Shown here piece by piece: positions 20,534 through 33,926 of a stretch of 43,840 nucleotides of DNA. Made by a program: the position numbers and the translations under genes. This DNA comes from Nemertoderma westbladi (Eukaryota; Xenacoelomorpha; Nemertodermatida; Nemertodermatidae). Under the pieces are notes generated by a model. The model worked only from the letters and a program-made list of their open reading frames with translations. It did no database searches and was not told the DNA's origin. Each line of letters starts with the position of its first letter. Position 1 is the stretch's first letter. The stretch spans positions 1 through 43,840 of the forward strand of contig JAUCBJ010000556.1 of assembly GCA_032718475.1 (NCBI GenBank), in the 5' to 3' direction.

Positions 20534-23138
20534 AGGTACCTTCCATTCCATCTATACAGGTACCTTCCATCCCATCTATTCAGGTACCTTCCATCCACAT
20601 CTATACAGGTACCTTCCATCCCCATATATTTAGGTACCTTCCATCCCCATCTATTCAGGTACCTTCCATCCCCATCTATTCAGGTACCTTCCATCCCATC
20701 TATACAGGTACCTTCCATCCCATCTATACAGGTACCTTCCATCCCATCTATTCAGGTACCTTCCATCCACATCTATACAGGTACCTTCCATCCCCATATA
20801 TTTAGGTACCTTCCATCCCCATCTATTCAGGTACCTTCCATCCCCATCTATTCAGGTACCTTCCATTCCCATCTATACAGGTACCTTCCATCCCATCTAT
20901 ACAGGTACCTTCCATCCCATCTATACAGGTACCTTCCATCCCATCTATTCAGGTACCTTCCATCCACATCTATACAGGTACCTTCCATCCCCATATATTT
21001 AGGTACCTTCCATCCCCATCTATTCAGGTACCTTCCATTCCCATCTATACAGGTACCTTCCATCCCCATCTATACAGGTACCTTCCATTCCCATCTATTC
21101 AGGTACCTTCCATCCCATCTATTCAGGTATCTTCTATTCCATCTATTCAGGTACCTTCCATCCCCATCTATTCAGGTACCTTCCATTCCCATCTATTCAG
21201 GTACCTTCCATTCCCATCTATTCAGGTACCTTCCATTCCCATCTATTCAGGTACCTTCCATTCCCATCTATTCAGGTACCTTCCATCCCCATCTATTCAG
21301 GTACCTTCCATCCCCATCTATTCAGGTACCTTCCATCCCCATCTATTCAGGTACCTTCCATTACCATATCTATTCACGTACCTTCCATCCCCATCTATTC
21401 AGGTACCTTCCATCCCCATCTATTCAGGTATCTTCTATTCCATCTATTCAGGTACCTTCCATCCCCATCTATTCAGGTACCTTCCATCCCCATCTATTCA
21501 GGTACCTTCCATCCCCATCTATTCAGGTACCTTCCATTCCCATCTATTCAGGTACCTTCCATCCCCATCTATTCAGGTACCTTCCATCCCCATCTATTCA
21601 GTTACCTTCCATTCCCATATCTATTCACGTACCTTCCATCCCCATCTATTCAGGTACCTTCCATCCCCATCTATTCAGGTACCTTCCATCCCCATCTATT
21701 CAGTTACCTTCCATTCCCATATCTATTCAGGTACCTTCCATCCCCATCTATTCAGATACCTTCCATACCCATCTATTCAGATACCTTCCATCCCCATCTA
21801 TTCAGGTACCTTCCATCCCCATCTATTCAGGTACCTTCCATCCCCATCTATACAGGTACCTTCCATTACCATATCTATTCACGTACCTTCCATCCCCATC
21901 TATTCAGGTACCTTCCATCCCCATCTATTCAGGTATCTTCTATTCCATCTATTCAGGTACCTTCCATCCCCATCTATTCAGGTACCTTCCATTCCCATCT
22001 ATACAGGTATCTTCCATCCCATCTATTCAGGTATCTTCTATTCCATCTATTCACGTACCTTCCATCCCCATCTATTCACGTACCTTCCATCCCCATCTAT
22101 TCAGGTATCTTCTATTCCATCTATTCAGGTACCTTCCATCCCCATCTATTCAGGTACCTTCCATCCCCATCTATTCAGGTACCTTCCATCCCCATCTATT
22201 CAGGTACCTTCCATTCCCATCTATTCAGGTACCTTCCATCCCCATCTATTCAGCTACCTTCCATCCCCATATATTCAGGTACCTTCCATTCCCATCTATA
22301 CAAGTACCTTCCATCCCCATCTATTCAGCTACCTTCCATCCCCATATATTCACGTACCTTCCATCCCCATCTATTCAGGTACCTTCCATCCCCATCTATT
22401 CAGGTACCTTCCATCCCCATCTATTCAGGTATCTTCTATTCCATCTATTCAGGTACCTTCCATCCCCATCTATTCAGGTACCTTCCATCCCCATCTATTC
22501 AGGTACCTTCCATTCCCATCTATTCAGTTACCTTCCATTCCCATATCTATTCACGTACCTTCCATCCCCATCTATTCAGGTACCTTCCATTCCCATCTAT
22601 ACAGGTACCTTCCATCCCCATCTATACAGGTACCTTCCATTCCCATATCTATTCAGGTACCTTCCATCCCCATCTATTCAGGTAACTTCCATTCCCATCT
22701 ATTCAGGTGCCTTCCATTCCCATATCTATTCATGTACCTTCCATCCTCATCTATTCAAGTACCTTCCATCCCCATCTATACAGGTACCTTCCATCCCCAT
22801 CTATTCAGGTCACTTCCATTCCCATCTATTCAGGTACCTTCCATCCCCATCTATTCAGGTACCTTCCATCCCCATCTATTCAGGTACCTTCCATTCCCAT
22901 ATATATTCATGTACCTTCCATCCCCATCTATTCAGGTACCTTCCATCCCCATCTATACAGGTACCTTCCATTCCCATCTATTCAGGTACCTTCCATTCCC
23001 ATCTATTCAGGTACCTTCCATCCCCATCTATTCAGGTACCTTCCATCCCCATCTATTCAGGTACCTTCCATTCCCATATATATTCATGTACCTTCCATCC
23101 CCATCTATTCAGGTACCTTCCATCCCATCTATTCAGGT
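20534..23138. repeat. 25-bp minisatellite, block 2 (~104 units)
   Basis: This continues block 1 after the LINE. Near 20540-21010 there is a recurring pattern of a 24-bp unit, a CCACATC unit and an ATATATTTAGG unit. The stretch 22700-23138 is shared with block 3, with an extra copy of about 177 bp here. It ends with ATTCAGGT at 23131-23138, the left target copy of the first foldback element. Confidence 0.96.
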
Positions 23139-24388
23139 GGTTATATTGAAAAATATCGAGACATGAAAAATATCGAGAGTAAAAATAACGCGAGTAAAAC
23201 ATCGAGTGTTGAAAAATAACGATAATATCGAGAGTTCAAAAAATATCGAGAGTAAAAATATCGAGGGTAAAAATATCGAGAGTAAAAATACCGAGTGTTG
23301 AAAAATATCGAGAGTAAAAATATCGAGAGTAAAAATATCGAGTGTTGAAAAATATCGAGAGTAAAAATATCGAGTGTTGAAAAATATCGAGAGTAAAAAT
23401 ATCGAGTGTTGAAAAATATCGAGAGTAAAAATATCGAGTGTTGAAAAATATCGAGAGTAAAAATATCGAGTGTTGAAAAATATCGAGAGTAAAAATATCG
23501 AGTGTTGAAAAATATCGAGTGTTGAAAAATATCGAATGTTGAAAAATATCGAGAGTAAAAATATCGAGTGTTGAAAATAATATAGAATGTTGAAAAATAT
23601 CGAGAGTAAAAATATCGATAGTAACATTTTTTTTAAATAAGGGTTGTATGATAATTTTTTTTACTAAAAATGTTCTAGAAAAACAATATTTATCAACATT
23701 TGGTAGCTTATACGTGTTCTAATATAATATTTAACAATATTTATAATATTTATCAAAATTTATAGCTAGCACTTATTTTATAATATTTATTTAAAAAATA
23801 GCAAAAACTAGCTAGTATAATAAATCTGGTAAATGGGTACCCAAGGTGTATTACATAATGCCATTCACTTGCACTTGCACTGTTGTAACCCATGCACTGC
23901 AATATTGTTCCATAATTCTAAATAAAATGCTCAAGTAAAATGCAATATTTTTACTCTCGATATTTTTCAACACTCGATATTTTTCAACACTCGATATTTT
24001 TCAACACTCGATATTTTCAACACTCGTTATTTTTACTCTCGATATTTTTCAACACTCAATATTTTTACTCTCGATATTTTTACTCTCGATATTTTTCAAC
24101 ACTCGATATTTTTACTCTCGATATTTTTCAACACTCGATATTTTTCAACACTCGATGTTTTTACTCTCGATGTTTTTCAACACTCGATATTTTTACTCTC
24201 GATATTTTTCAACACTCGATATTTTTACTCTCGATATTTTTCAACACTCGATATTTTTACTCTCGATATTTTTCAACACTCGAAATTTTCGATATTTTTC
24301 ATCTCGCGTTATTTTTACTCTCGATATTTTTACTTTCGTTATTTTTACTCTCGATATTTTTCAAGTCTCGATATTTTTCACCATTACC
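23139..24388. mobile_element. Foldback element, copy 1 (1250 bp; arms are 15/17-bp tandem arrays)
   Basis: The left arm (23139 to about 23620) is built from AAAAATATCGAGAGT and TGTTGAAAAATATCGAG units. The right arm (about 23940-24388) is the same array in reverse complement. A unique ~320-bp core lies between. The outermost sequences are inverted: GGTTATATTGAAAAATATCG at the left, and the right end complements to GGTAATGGTGAAAAATATCG. The element is flanked by ATTCAGGT on both sides (23131-23138 and 24389-24396), an 8-bp target duplication sitting in register within the 25-bp unit. No transposase frame is present. Long open frames in the arms (peptides rich in FTLDIFQHS) are repeat artefacts. 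Confidence 0.9.
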
Positions 24389-25674
24389 ATTCAGGTACCT
24401 TCCATCCCCATCTATTCAGGTACCTTCCATCCCATATATTCAGCTACCTTCCATCCCCATATATTCAGGTACCTTCCATCCCCATATATTCAGCTACCTT
24501 CCATCCCCATATATTCAGGTACCTTCCATCCCCATCTATACATTTACCTTCCATTCCCATCTATACAGGTACCTTCCATTCCCATCTATACAGGTACCTT
24601 CCATCCCCATCTATTCAGGTACCTTCCATCCCCATCTATACAGGTACCTTCCATACCATCTATTCAGGTACCTTCCATCCCCATCTATTCAGGTACCTTC
24701 CATTCCCATATATATTCATGTACCTTCCATCCCCATCTATTCAGCTACCTTCCATCCCCATATATTCAGGTACCTTCCATCCCCATCTATACAGGTACCT
24801 TCCATTCCCATCTATACAGGTACCTTCCATCCCCATCTATTCAGGTACCTTCCATCCCCATCTATACAGGTACCTTCCATTCCCATCTATTCAGGTACCT
24901 TCCATCCCCATCTATACAGGTACCTTCCATTCCCATCTATTCAGGTACCTTCCATCCCCATCTATTCATGTACCTTCCATTCCATCTATTCAGGTGCCTT
25001 CCATCCCCATCTATTCATGTACCTTCCATTCCATCTATTCAGGTACATTCCATCCCATATATTCAGGTACCTTCCATCCCCATCTATTCAGGTACCTTCC
25101 ATTCCCATATCTATTCATGTACCTTCCATCCCCATCTATTCAGCTACCTTCCATCCCCATATATTCAGGTACCTTCCATCCCCATCTATTCAGGTACTTT
25201 CCATCCCCATATATTCAGGTACATTCCATCCCCATCTATTCAGCTACCTTCCATCCCCATCTATACAGGTACCTTCCATCCCCATCTATACAGGTACCTT
25301 CCATTCCCATATCTATTCAGGTACCTTCCATCCCCATCTATTCAGGTAACTTCCATTCCCATCTATACAGGTACCTTCCATCCCATCTATTCAGGTACCT
25401 TCCATCCACATCTATACAGGTACCTTCCATTCCCATATCTATTCATGTACCTTCCATCCTCATCTATTCAAGTACCTTCCATCCCCATCTATACAGGTAC
25501 CTTCCATCCCCATCTATTCAGGTCACTTCCATTCCCATCTATTCAGGTACCTTCCATCCCCATCTATTCAGGTACCTTCCATCCCCATCTATTCAGGTAC
25601 CTTCCATTCCCATATATATTCATGTACCTTCCATCCCCATCTATTCAGGTACCTTCCATCCCATCTATTCAGGT
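24389..25674. repeat. 25-bp minisatellite, block 3 (~51 units)
   Basis: The array lies between the two foldback copies. The part from about 25428 to 25674 repeats the sequence left of copy 1, including the rare variants CATCCTCATC, TATTCAAGTACC and CAGGTCACTTCC. This shows that the foldback copy was duplicated together with flanking array. Confidence 0.96.
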
Positions 25675-26924
25675 GGTTATATTGAAAAATATCGAGACAT
25701 GAAAAATATCGAGAGTAAAAATAACGCGAGTAAAACATCGAGTGTTGAAAAATAACGATAATATCGAGAGTTCAAAAAATATCGAGAGTAAAAATATCGA
25801 GGGTAAAAATATCGAGAGTAAAAATACCGAGTGTTGAAAAATATCGAGAGTAAAAATATCGAGAGTAAAAATATCGAGTGTTGAAAAATATCGAGAGTAA
25901 AAATATCGAGTGTTGAAAAATATCGAGAGTAAAAATATCGAGTGTTGAAAAATATCAAGAGTAAAAATATCGAGTGTTGAAAAATATCGAGAGTAAAAAT
26001 ATCGAGTGTTGAAAAATATCGAGAGTAAAAATATCGAGTGTTGAAAAATATCGAGTGTTGAAAAATATCGAATGTTGAAAAATATCGAGAGTAAAAATAT
26101 CGAGTGTTGAAAATAATATAGAATGTTGAAAAATATCGAGAGTAAAAATATCGATAGTAACATTTTTTTTAAATAAGGGTTGTATGATAATTTTTTTTAC
26201 TAAAAATGTTCTAGAAAAACAATATTTATCAACATTTGGTAGCTTATACGTGTTCTAATATAATATTTAACAATATTTATAATATTTATCAAAATTTATA
26301 GCTAGCACTTATTTTATAATATTTATTAAAAAAATAGCAAAAACTAGCTAGTATAATAAATCTGGTAAATGGGTACCCAAGGTGTATTACATAATGCCAT
26401 TCACTTGCACTTGCACTGTTGTAACCCATGCACTGCAATATTGTTCCATAATTCTAAATAAAATGCTCAAGTAAAATGCAATATTTTTACTCTCGATATT
26501 TTTCAACACTCGATATTTTTCAACACTCGATATTTTTCAACACTCGATATTTTCAACACTCGTTATTTTTACTCTCGATATTTTTCAACACTCAATATTT
26601 TTACTCTCGATATTTTTACTCTCGATATTTTTCAACACTCGATATTTTTACTCTCGATATTTTTCAACACTCGATATTTTTCAACACTCGATGTTTTTAC
26701 TCTCGATGTTTTTCAACACTCGATATTTTTACTCTCGATATTTTTCAACACTCGATATTTTTACTCTCGATATTTTTCAACACTCGATATTTTTACTCTC
26801 TATATTTTTCAACACTCGAAATTTTCGATATTTTTCATCTCGCGTTATTTTTACTCTCGATATTTTTACTTTCGTTATTTTTACTCTCGATATTTTTCAA
26901 GTCTCGATATTTTTCACCATTACC
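25675..26924. mobile_element. Foldback element, copy 2 (1250 bp)
   Basis: It has the same structure and the same length as copy 1, with a constant offset of 2536 bp at both ends and the same ATTCAGGT flanks (25667-25674 and 26925-26932). I see only about three differences: TATCAAGAG for TATCGAGAG near 25955, TTATTAAAAAAATAG for TTATTTAAAAAATAG in the core, and CTCTATATT for CTCGATATT near 26800. It is a very recent segmental duplicate of copy 1. Confidence 0.9.
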
Positions 26925-29900
26925 ATTCAGGTACCTTCCATCCCCATCTATTCAGGTACCTTCCATCCCATCTATACAGGTATCTTCCATCCCATCTATG
27001 CAGGTACCTTCCATCCCCATCTATTCAGGTACCTTCCATTCCCATCTATACAGGTACCTTCCATCCCCATATATTCAGCTACCTTCCATCCCCATATATT
27101 CATGTACCTTCCATCCCCATCTATTCAGGTACCTTCCAATCCCATACATTCAGGTACCTTCCATTCCCATACATTCAGGTACCTTCCATTCCCATCTATT
27201 CAGGTACCTTCCATTCCCATCTATACAGGTACCTTCCATCCCCATATATTCAGCTACCTTCCATCCCCATCTATTCAGGTATCTTCCATTCCCATCTATA
27301 CAGGTACCTTCCATCCCCATATATTCAGCTACCTTCCATCCCCATATATTCATGTACCTTCCATCCCCATCTATTCAGGTACCTTCCATTCCCATACATT
27401 CAGCTACCTTCCATCCCCATATATTCAGCTACCTTCCATCCCCATATATTCATGTACCTTCCATCCCATCTATGCAGGTACCTTCCATTCCCATCTATAC
27501 AGGTACCTTCCATCCCCATATATTCAGCTACCTTCCATCCCCATATATTCATGTACCTTCCATCCCCATCTATTCAGGTACCTTCCATCCCCATATATTC
27601 AGCTACCTTCCATCCCCATCTATTCAGTTACCTTCCATTCCCATATCTATTCATGTACCTTCCATCCACATCTATTCAGCTACCTTCCATCCCCATATAT
27701 TCAGGTACCTTCCATCCCCATCTATACAGGTACCTTCCATTCCCATAATTTCAGCTACCTTCCATCCCCATATATTCAGCTACCTTCCATCCCCATATAT
27801 TCATGTACCTTCCATCCCCATATATTCAGGTACCTTCCATCGCCATTTATTCATGTACCTTCCATTCCCATCTATACAGGTACCTTCCATCCCCATCTAT
27901 ACAGGTACCTTCCATCCCCATATATTCAGCTACCTTCCATCCCCATATATTCATGTACCTTCCATCCCCATATATTCAGGTACCTTCCATCGCCATTTAT
28001 TCATGTACCTTCCATTCCCATCTATACAGGTACCTTCCATCCCCATCTATACAGGTACCTTCCATCCCCATATATTCAGCTACCTTCCATCCCCATCTAT
28101 TCAGTTACCTTCCATTCCCATATCTATTCATGTACCTTCCATCCCCATCTATTCAGCTACCTTCCATCCCCATATATTCAGCTACCTTCCATCCCCATCT
28201 ATTCAGTTACCTTCCATTCCCATATCTATTCATGTACCTTCCATCCCCATCTATTCAGCTACCTTCCATCCCCATATATTCAGGTACCTTCCATCCCCAT
28301 CTATACAGGTACCTTCCATTCCCATCTATACAGGTACCTTCCATCCCCATCTATTCAGGTACCTTCCATCCCCATCTATACAGGTACCTTCCATTCCCAT
28401 CTATACAGGTACCTTCCATTCCCATCTATACAGGTACCTTCCATCCCCATCTATTCAGGTACCTTCCATCCCCATCTATACAGGTACCTTCCATTCCCAT
28501 CTATACAGGTATCTTCCATCCCATCTATTCAGGTACCTTCCATCCCCATAAATTCAGGTACCTTCCATTCCCATCTATTCAGGTACTTCCATTCCCATAT
28601 CTATTCATGTACCTTCCATCCCCATCTATTCAGCTACCTTCCATCCCCATATATTCAGGTACCTTCCATCCCCATCTATACAGGTACCTTCCATTCCCAT
28701 CTATACAGGTACCTTCCATCCCCATCTATACAGGTACCTTCCATTCCCATCTATACAGGTACCTTCCATTCCCATCTATACAGGTACCTTCCATCCCCAT
28801 CTATTCAGGTACCTTCCATTCCCATCTATACAGGTACCTTCCATTCCCATCTATACAGGTACCTTCCATCCCCATATATTCAGGTACCTTCCATCCCCAT
28901 ATATTCAGGTACCTTCCATTCCCATCTATACAGGTATCTTCCATCCCATCTATTCAGGTACCTTCCATCCCCATAAATTCAGGTACCTTCCATCCCCATC
29001 TATTCAGCTACCTTCCATCCCCATATATTCAGGTACCTTCCATCCCCATCTATACAGGTACCTTCCATTCCCATCTATACAGGTACCTTCCATTCCCATC
29101 TATACAGGTACCTTCCATCCCCATCTATTCAGGTACCTTCCATTCCCATCTATACAGGTACCTTCCATTCCCATCTATACAGGTACCTTCCATCCCCATA
29201 TATTCAGGTACCTTCCATCCCCATATATTCAGGTACCTTCCATTCCCATCTATACAGGTATCTTCCATCCCATCTATTCAGGTACCTTCCATCCCCATAA
29301 ATTCAGGTACCTTCCATCCCCATCTATTCAGCTACCTTCCATCCCCATATATTCAGGTACCTTCCATCCCCATCTATACAGGTACCTTCCATCCCCATCT
29401 ATACAGGTACCTTCCATTCCCATCTATACAGGTACCTTCCATTCCCATCTATACAGGTACCTTCCATTCCCATCTATACAGGTACCTTCCATCCCCATCT
29501 ATTCAGGTACCTTCCATCCCCATCTATTCAGGTACCTTCCATTCCCATATATATTCATGTACCTTCCATCCCCATCTATTCAGCTACCTTCCATCCCCAT
29601 ATATTCAGGTACCTTCCATCCCCATCTATACAGGTACCTTCCATTCCCATCTATACAGGTACCTTCCATCCCCATCTATTCAGGTACCTTCCATCCCCAT
29701 CTATTCAGCTACCTTCCATCCCCATATATTCAGGTACCTTCCATCCCCATATATTCAGGTACCTTCCATCCCCATCTATTCAGGTACCTTCCATCCCCAT
29801 CTATACAGGTACCTTCCATTCCCATCTATACAGGTACCTTCCATTCCCATCTATACAGGTACCTTCCATCCCCATCTATTCAGGTACCTTCCATCCCCAT

Positions 29901-32900
29901 CTATTCAGGTACCTTCCATTCCCATCTATACAGGTATCTTCCATCCCATCTATTCAGGTACCTTCCATCCCCATATATTCAGGTACCTTCCATCCCCATC
30001 TATTCAGGTACCTTCCATTCCCATATCTATTCATGTACCTTCCATCCCCATCTATTCAGCTACCTTCCATCCCCATATATTCAGGTACCTTCCATCCCCA
30101 TCTATACATTTACCTTCCATTCCCATCTATACAGGTACCTTCCATCCCCATCTATACAGGTACCTTCCATCCCCATCTATTCAGGTACCTTCCATCCCCA
30201 TCTATACAGGTACCTTCCATCCCCATATATTCAGGTACCTTCCATCCCCATCTATTCAGGTACCTTCCATTCCCATACATTCAGGTACCTTCCATTCCCA
30301 TACATTCAGGTACCTTCCATCCCCATATATTCAGCTACCTTCCATCCCCATCTATTCAGGTACCTTCCATTCCCATATCTATTCATGTACCTTCCATCCC
30401 CATCTATTCAGCTACCTTCCATCCCCATATATTCAGGTACCTTCCATCCCCATCTATACAGGTACCTTCCATTCCCATCTATTCAGCTACCTTCCATCCC
30501 CATCTATTCAGGTACCTTCCATCCCCATATATTCATGTACCTTCCATCCCCATCTATTCAGGTACCTTCCATCCCATCTATTCATGTACCTTCCATTCCC
30601 ATCTATACAGGTACCTTCCATCCCCATATATTCAGGTACCTTCCATCCCCATCTATTCAGTTACCTTCCATTCCCATATCTATTCATGTACCTTCCATCC
30701 CCATCTATTCAGCTACCTTCCATCCCCATATATTCAGCTACCTTCCATCCCCATCTATTCAGGTACCTTCCATTCCCATATCTATTCATGTACCTTCCAT
30801 CCCCATCTATTCAGCTACCTTCCATCCCCATATATTCAGGTACCTTCCATCCCCATCTATACAGGTACCTTCCATTCCCATCTATACAGGTACCTTCCAT
30901 CCCCATCTATTCAGGTACCTTCCATCCCCATCTATACAGGTACCTTCCATTCCCATCTATACAGGTACCTTCCATTCCCATCTATTCAGGTACCTTCCAT
31001 CCCCATCTATTCAGGTACCTTCCATCCCCATCTATACAGGTACCTTCCATCCCCATCTATACAGGTACCTTCCATCCCATCTATTCAGGTACCTTCCATC
31101 CCCATCTATTCAGGTACCTTCCATTCCCATCTATTCAGGTACTTCCATTCCCATATCTATTCATGTACCTTCCATCCCCATCTATTCAGCTACCTTCCAT
31201 CCCCATATATTCAGGTACCTTCCATCCCCATCTATACAGGTACCTTCCATTCCCATCTATACAGGTACCTTCCATCCCCATCTATACAGGTACCTTCCAT
31301 TCCCATCTATACAGGTACCTTCCATTCCCATCTATTCAGGTACCTTCCATCCCCATCTATTCAGGTACCTTCCATTCCCATCTATACAGGTACCTTCCAT
31401 TCCCATCTATTCAGGTACCTTCCATCCCCATCTATTCAGGTACCTTCCATCCCCATATATTCAGGTACCTTCCATTCCCATCTATACAGGTACCTTCCAT
31501 CCCATCTATTCAGGTACCTTCCATCCCCATATATTCAGGTACCTTCCATCCCCATCTATTCAGCTACCTTCCATCCCCATATATTCAGGTACCTTCCATC
31601 CCCATCTATACAGGTACCTTCCATTCCCATCTATACAGGTACCTTCCATTCCCATCTATACAGGTACCTTCCATCCCCATCTATTCAGGTACCTTCCATT
31701 CCCATCTATACAGGTACCTTCCATTCCCATCTATACAGGTACCTTCCATCCCCATATATTCAGGTACCTTCCATCCCCATATATTCAGGTACCTTCCATT
31801 CCCATCTATTCAGGTACCTTCCATCCCATCTATTCAGGTACCTTCCATCCCCATATATTCAGGTACCTTCCATCCCCATCTATTCAGCTACCTTCCATCC
31901 CCATATATTCAGGTACCTTCCATCCCCATCTATACAGGTACCTTCCATCCCCATCTATACAGGTACCTTCCATCCCCATCTATACAGGTACCTTCCATCC
32001 CCATCTATACAGGTACCTTCCATCCCCATCTATACAGGTACCTTCCATCCCCATCTATTCAGGTACCTTCCATCCCCATCTATTCAGGTACCTTCCATTC
32101 CCATATATATTCATGTACCTTCCATCCCCATCTATTCAGCTACCTTCCATCCCCATATATTCAGGTACCTTCCATCCCCATCTATACAGGTACCTTCCAT
32201 TCCCATCTATTCAGGTACCTTCCATCCCCATCTATTCAGGTACCTTCCATCCCCATCTATTCAGGTACCTTCCATCCCCATATATTCAGGTACCTTCCAT
32301 CCCCATATATTCAGGTACCTTCCATCCCCATCTATTCAGGTACCTTCCATCCCCATCTATTCAGGTACCTTCCATTCCCATCTATTCAGGTACCTTCCAT
32401 TCCCATCTATTCAGGTACCTTCCATCCCCATCTATTCAGGTACCTTCCATCCCCATCTATTCAGGTACCTTCCATTCCCATCTATACAGGTACCTTCCAT
32501 CCCATCTATTCAGGTACCTTCCATCCCCATATATTCAGGTACCTTCCATCCCCATCTATTCAGGTACCTTCCATTCCCATATCTATTCATGTACCTTCCA
32601 TCCCCATCTATTCAGCTACCTTCCATCCCCATATATTCAGGTACCTTCCATCCCCATCTATACATTTACCTTCCATTCCCATCTATACAGGTACCTTCCA
32701 TTCCCATCTATACAGGTACCTTCCATCCCCATCTATTCAGGTACCTTCCATCCCCATCTATACAGGTACCTTCCATCCCATCTATTCAGGTACCTTCCAT
32801 CCCCATCTATTCAGGTACCTTCCATTCCCATATCTATTCAGGTACCTTCCATCCCCATCTATTCAGGTACCTTCCATCCCCATATATTCAGGTACCTTCC

Positions 32901-33673
32901 ATCCCCATCTATACAGGTACCTTCCATTCCCATCTATACAGGTACCTTCCATCCCCATCTATTCAGGTACCTTCCATCCCCATCTATTCAGGTACCTTCC
33001 ATCCCCATCTATTCAGGTACCTTCCATCCCCATCTATACAGGTACCTTCCATCCCCATCTATTCAGGTACCTTCCATCCCCATCTATTCATGTACCTTCC
33101 ATTCCCATCTATTCAGGTACCTTCCATCCCCATCTATTCATGTACCTTCCATTCCCATCTATTCAGGTACCTTCCATCCCATATATTCAGGTACCTTCCA
33201 TCCCCATCTATTCAGGTACCTTCCATTCCCATATCTATTCATGTACCTTCCATCCCCATCTATTCAGCTACCTTCCATCCCCATATATTCAGGTACCTTC
33301 CATCCCCATCTATTCAGGTACTTTCCATCCCCATATATTCAGGTACATTCCATCCCCATCTATTCAGCTACCTTCCATCCCCATATATTCAGGTACCTTC
33401 CATCCCCATCTATTCAGGTACTTTCCATCCCCATATATTCAGGTACCTTCCATCCCCATCTATGCAGGTACCTTCCATCCCCATCTATTCAGGTACCTTC
33501 CATTCCCATCTATACAGGTACCTTCCATCCCCATATATTCAGCTACCTTCCATCCCCATCTATTCAGGTACCTTCCATTCCCATCTATACAGGTACCTTC
33601 CATCCCCATCTATTCAAGTACCTTCCATTCCCATATCTATTCATGTACCTTCCATCCCCATCTATTCAGGTAC
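26925..33673. repeat. 25-bp minisatellite, block 4 (~270 units)
   Basis: The longest uninterrupted block. It contains local higher-order repeats. One is a six-unit (150-bp) block marked by CGCCATTTATTCATG at 27841 and 27991. Another is a large repeat of about 2.55 kb: the 1-bp-shortened AGGTACTTCC junction occurs at 28581 and again at 31137, and the surrounding order of variants also recurs. All three plus frames are open for 1200-1970 codons because the unit lacks stop trinucleotides. Confidence 0.97.
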
Positions 33674-33708
33674 TGGTATTACTGTGATAGCATTAGAAAT
33701 TACAATTT

Positions 33709-33926
33709 GTTTAAATAAGGGTTGTACTGTAATGATTGATGATCCCTGTACCGGTACTATTTAATTTTTTCCAAAAATGTTCCGGAACAAAAAAATGTGT
33801 TCTAGGAAAAAAATATTTATCAAAGTTGATAGCTAGCAAATCTTCTATAACATTTATAAAAAAATTGCAAAAACTAGCTAGTATAAATAATCTGGTCAAT
33901 AATGGGTACCCTAGGTGTATTAATGC
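33709..33926. mobile_element. Diverged solo copy of the foldback core
   Basis: It begins with TTTAAATAAGGGTTGTA and includes AAAAATGTTC, ATAGCTAGCA, GCAAAAACTAGCTAGTATAA and GGGTACCC..GGTGTATTA, in the same order as the central core of the 1250-bp elements (23630-23870 and 26166-26406). It is clearly diverged with indels and lacks the TATCGAG arms. It sits right at the right-hand edge of the 25-bp array. Confidence 0.8.

Noticed and set aside
23133-26800. Phe/Ile-rich frames (FTLDIFQHS repeats) that look like membrane proteins
   Set aside because: They are translations of the 15/17-bp foldback arms. The hydrophobicity comes from TATTTTT-rich units.
27803-33718. Open frames of 1971, 1376 and 1243 codons on the plus strand
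   Set aside because: All three frames are open at once over the 25-bp array, every frame gives the same rotated peptide, and unit indels do not preserve any one frame. They are repeat artefacts.
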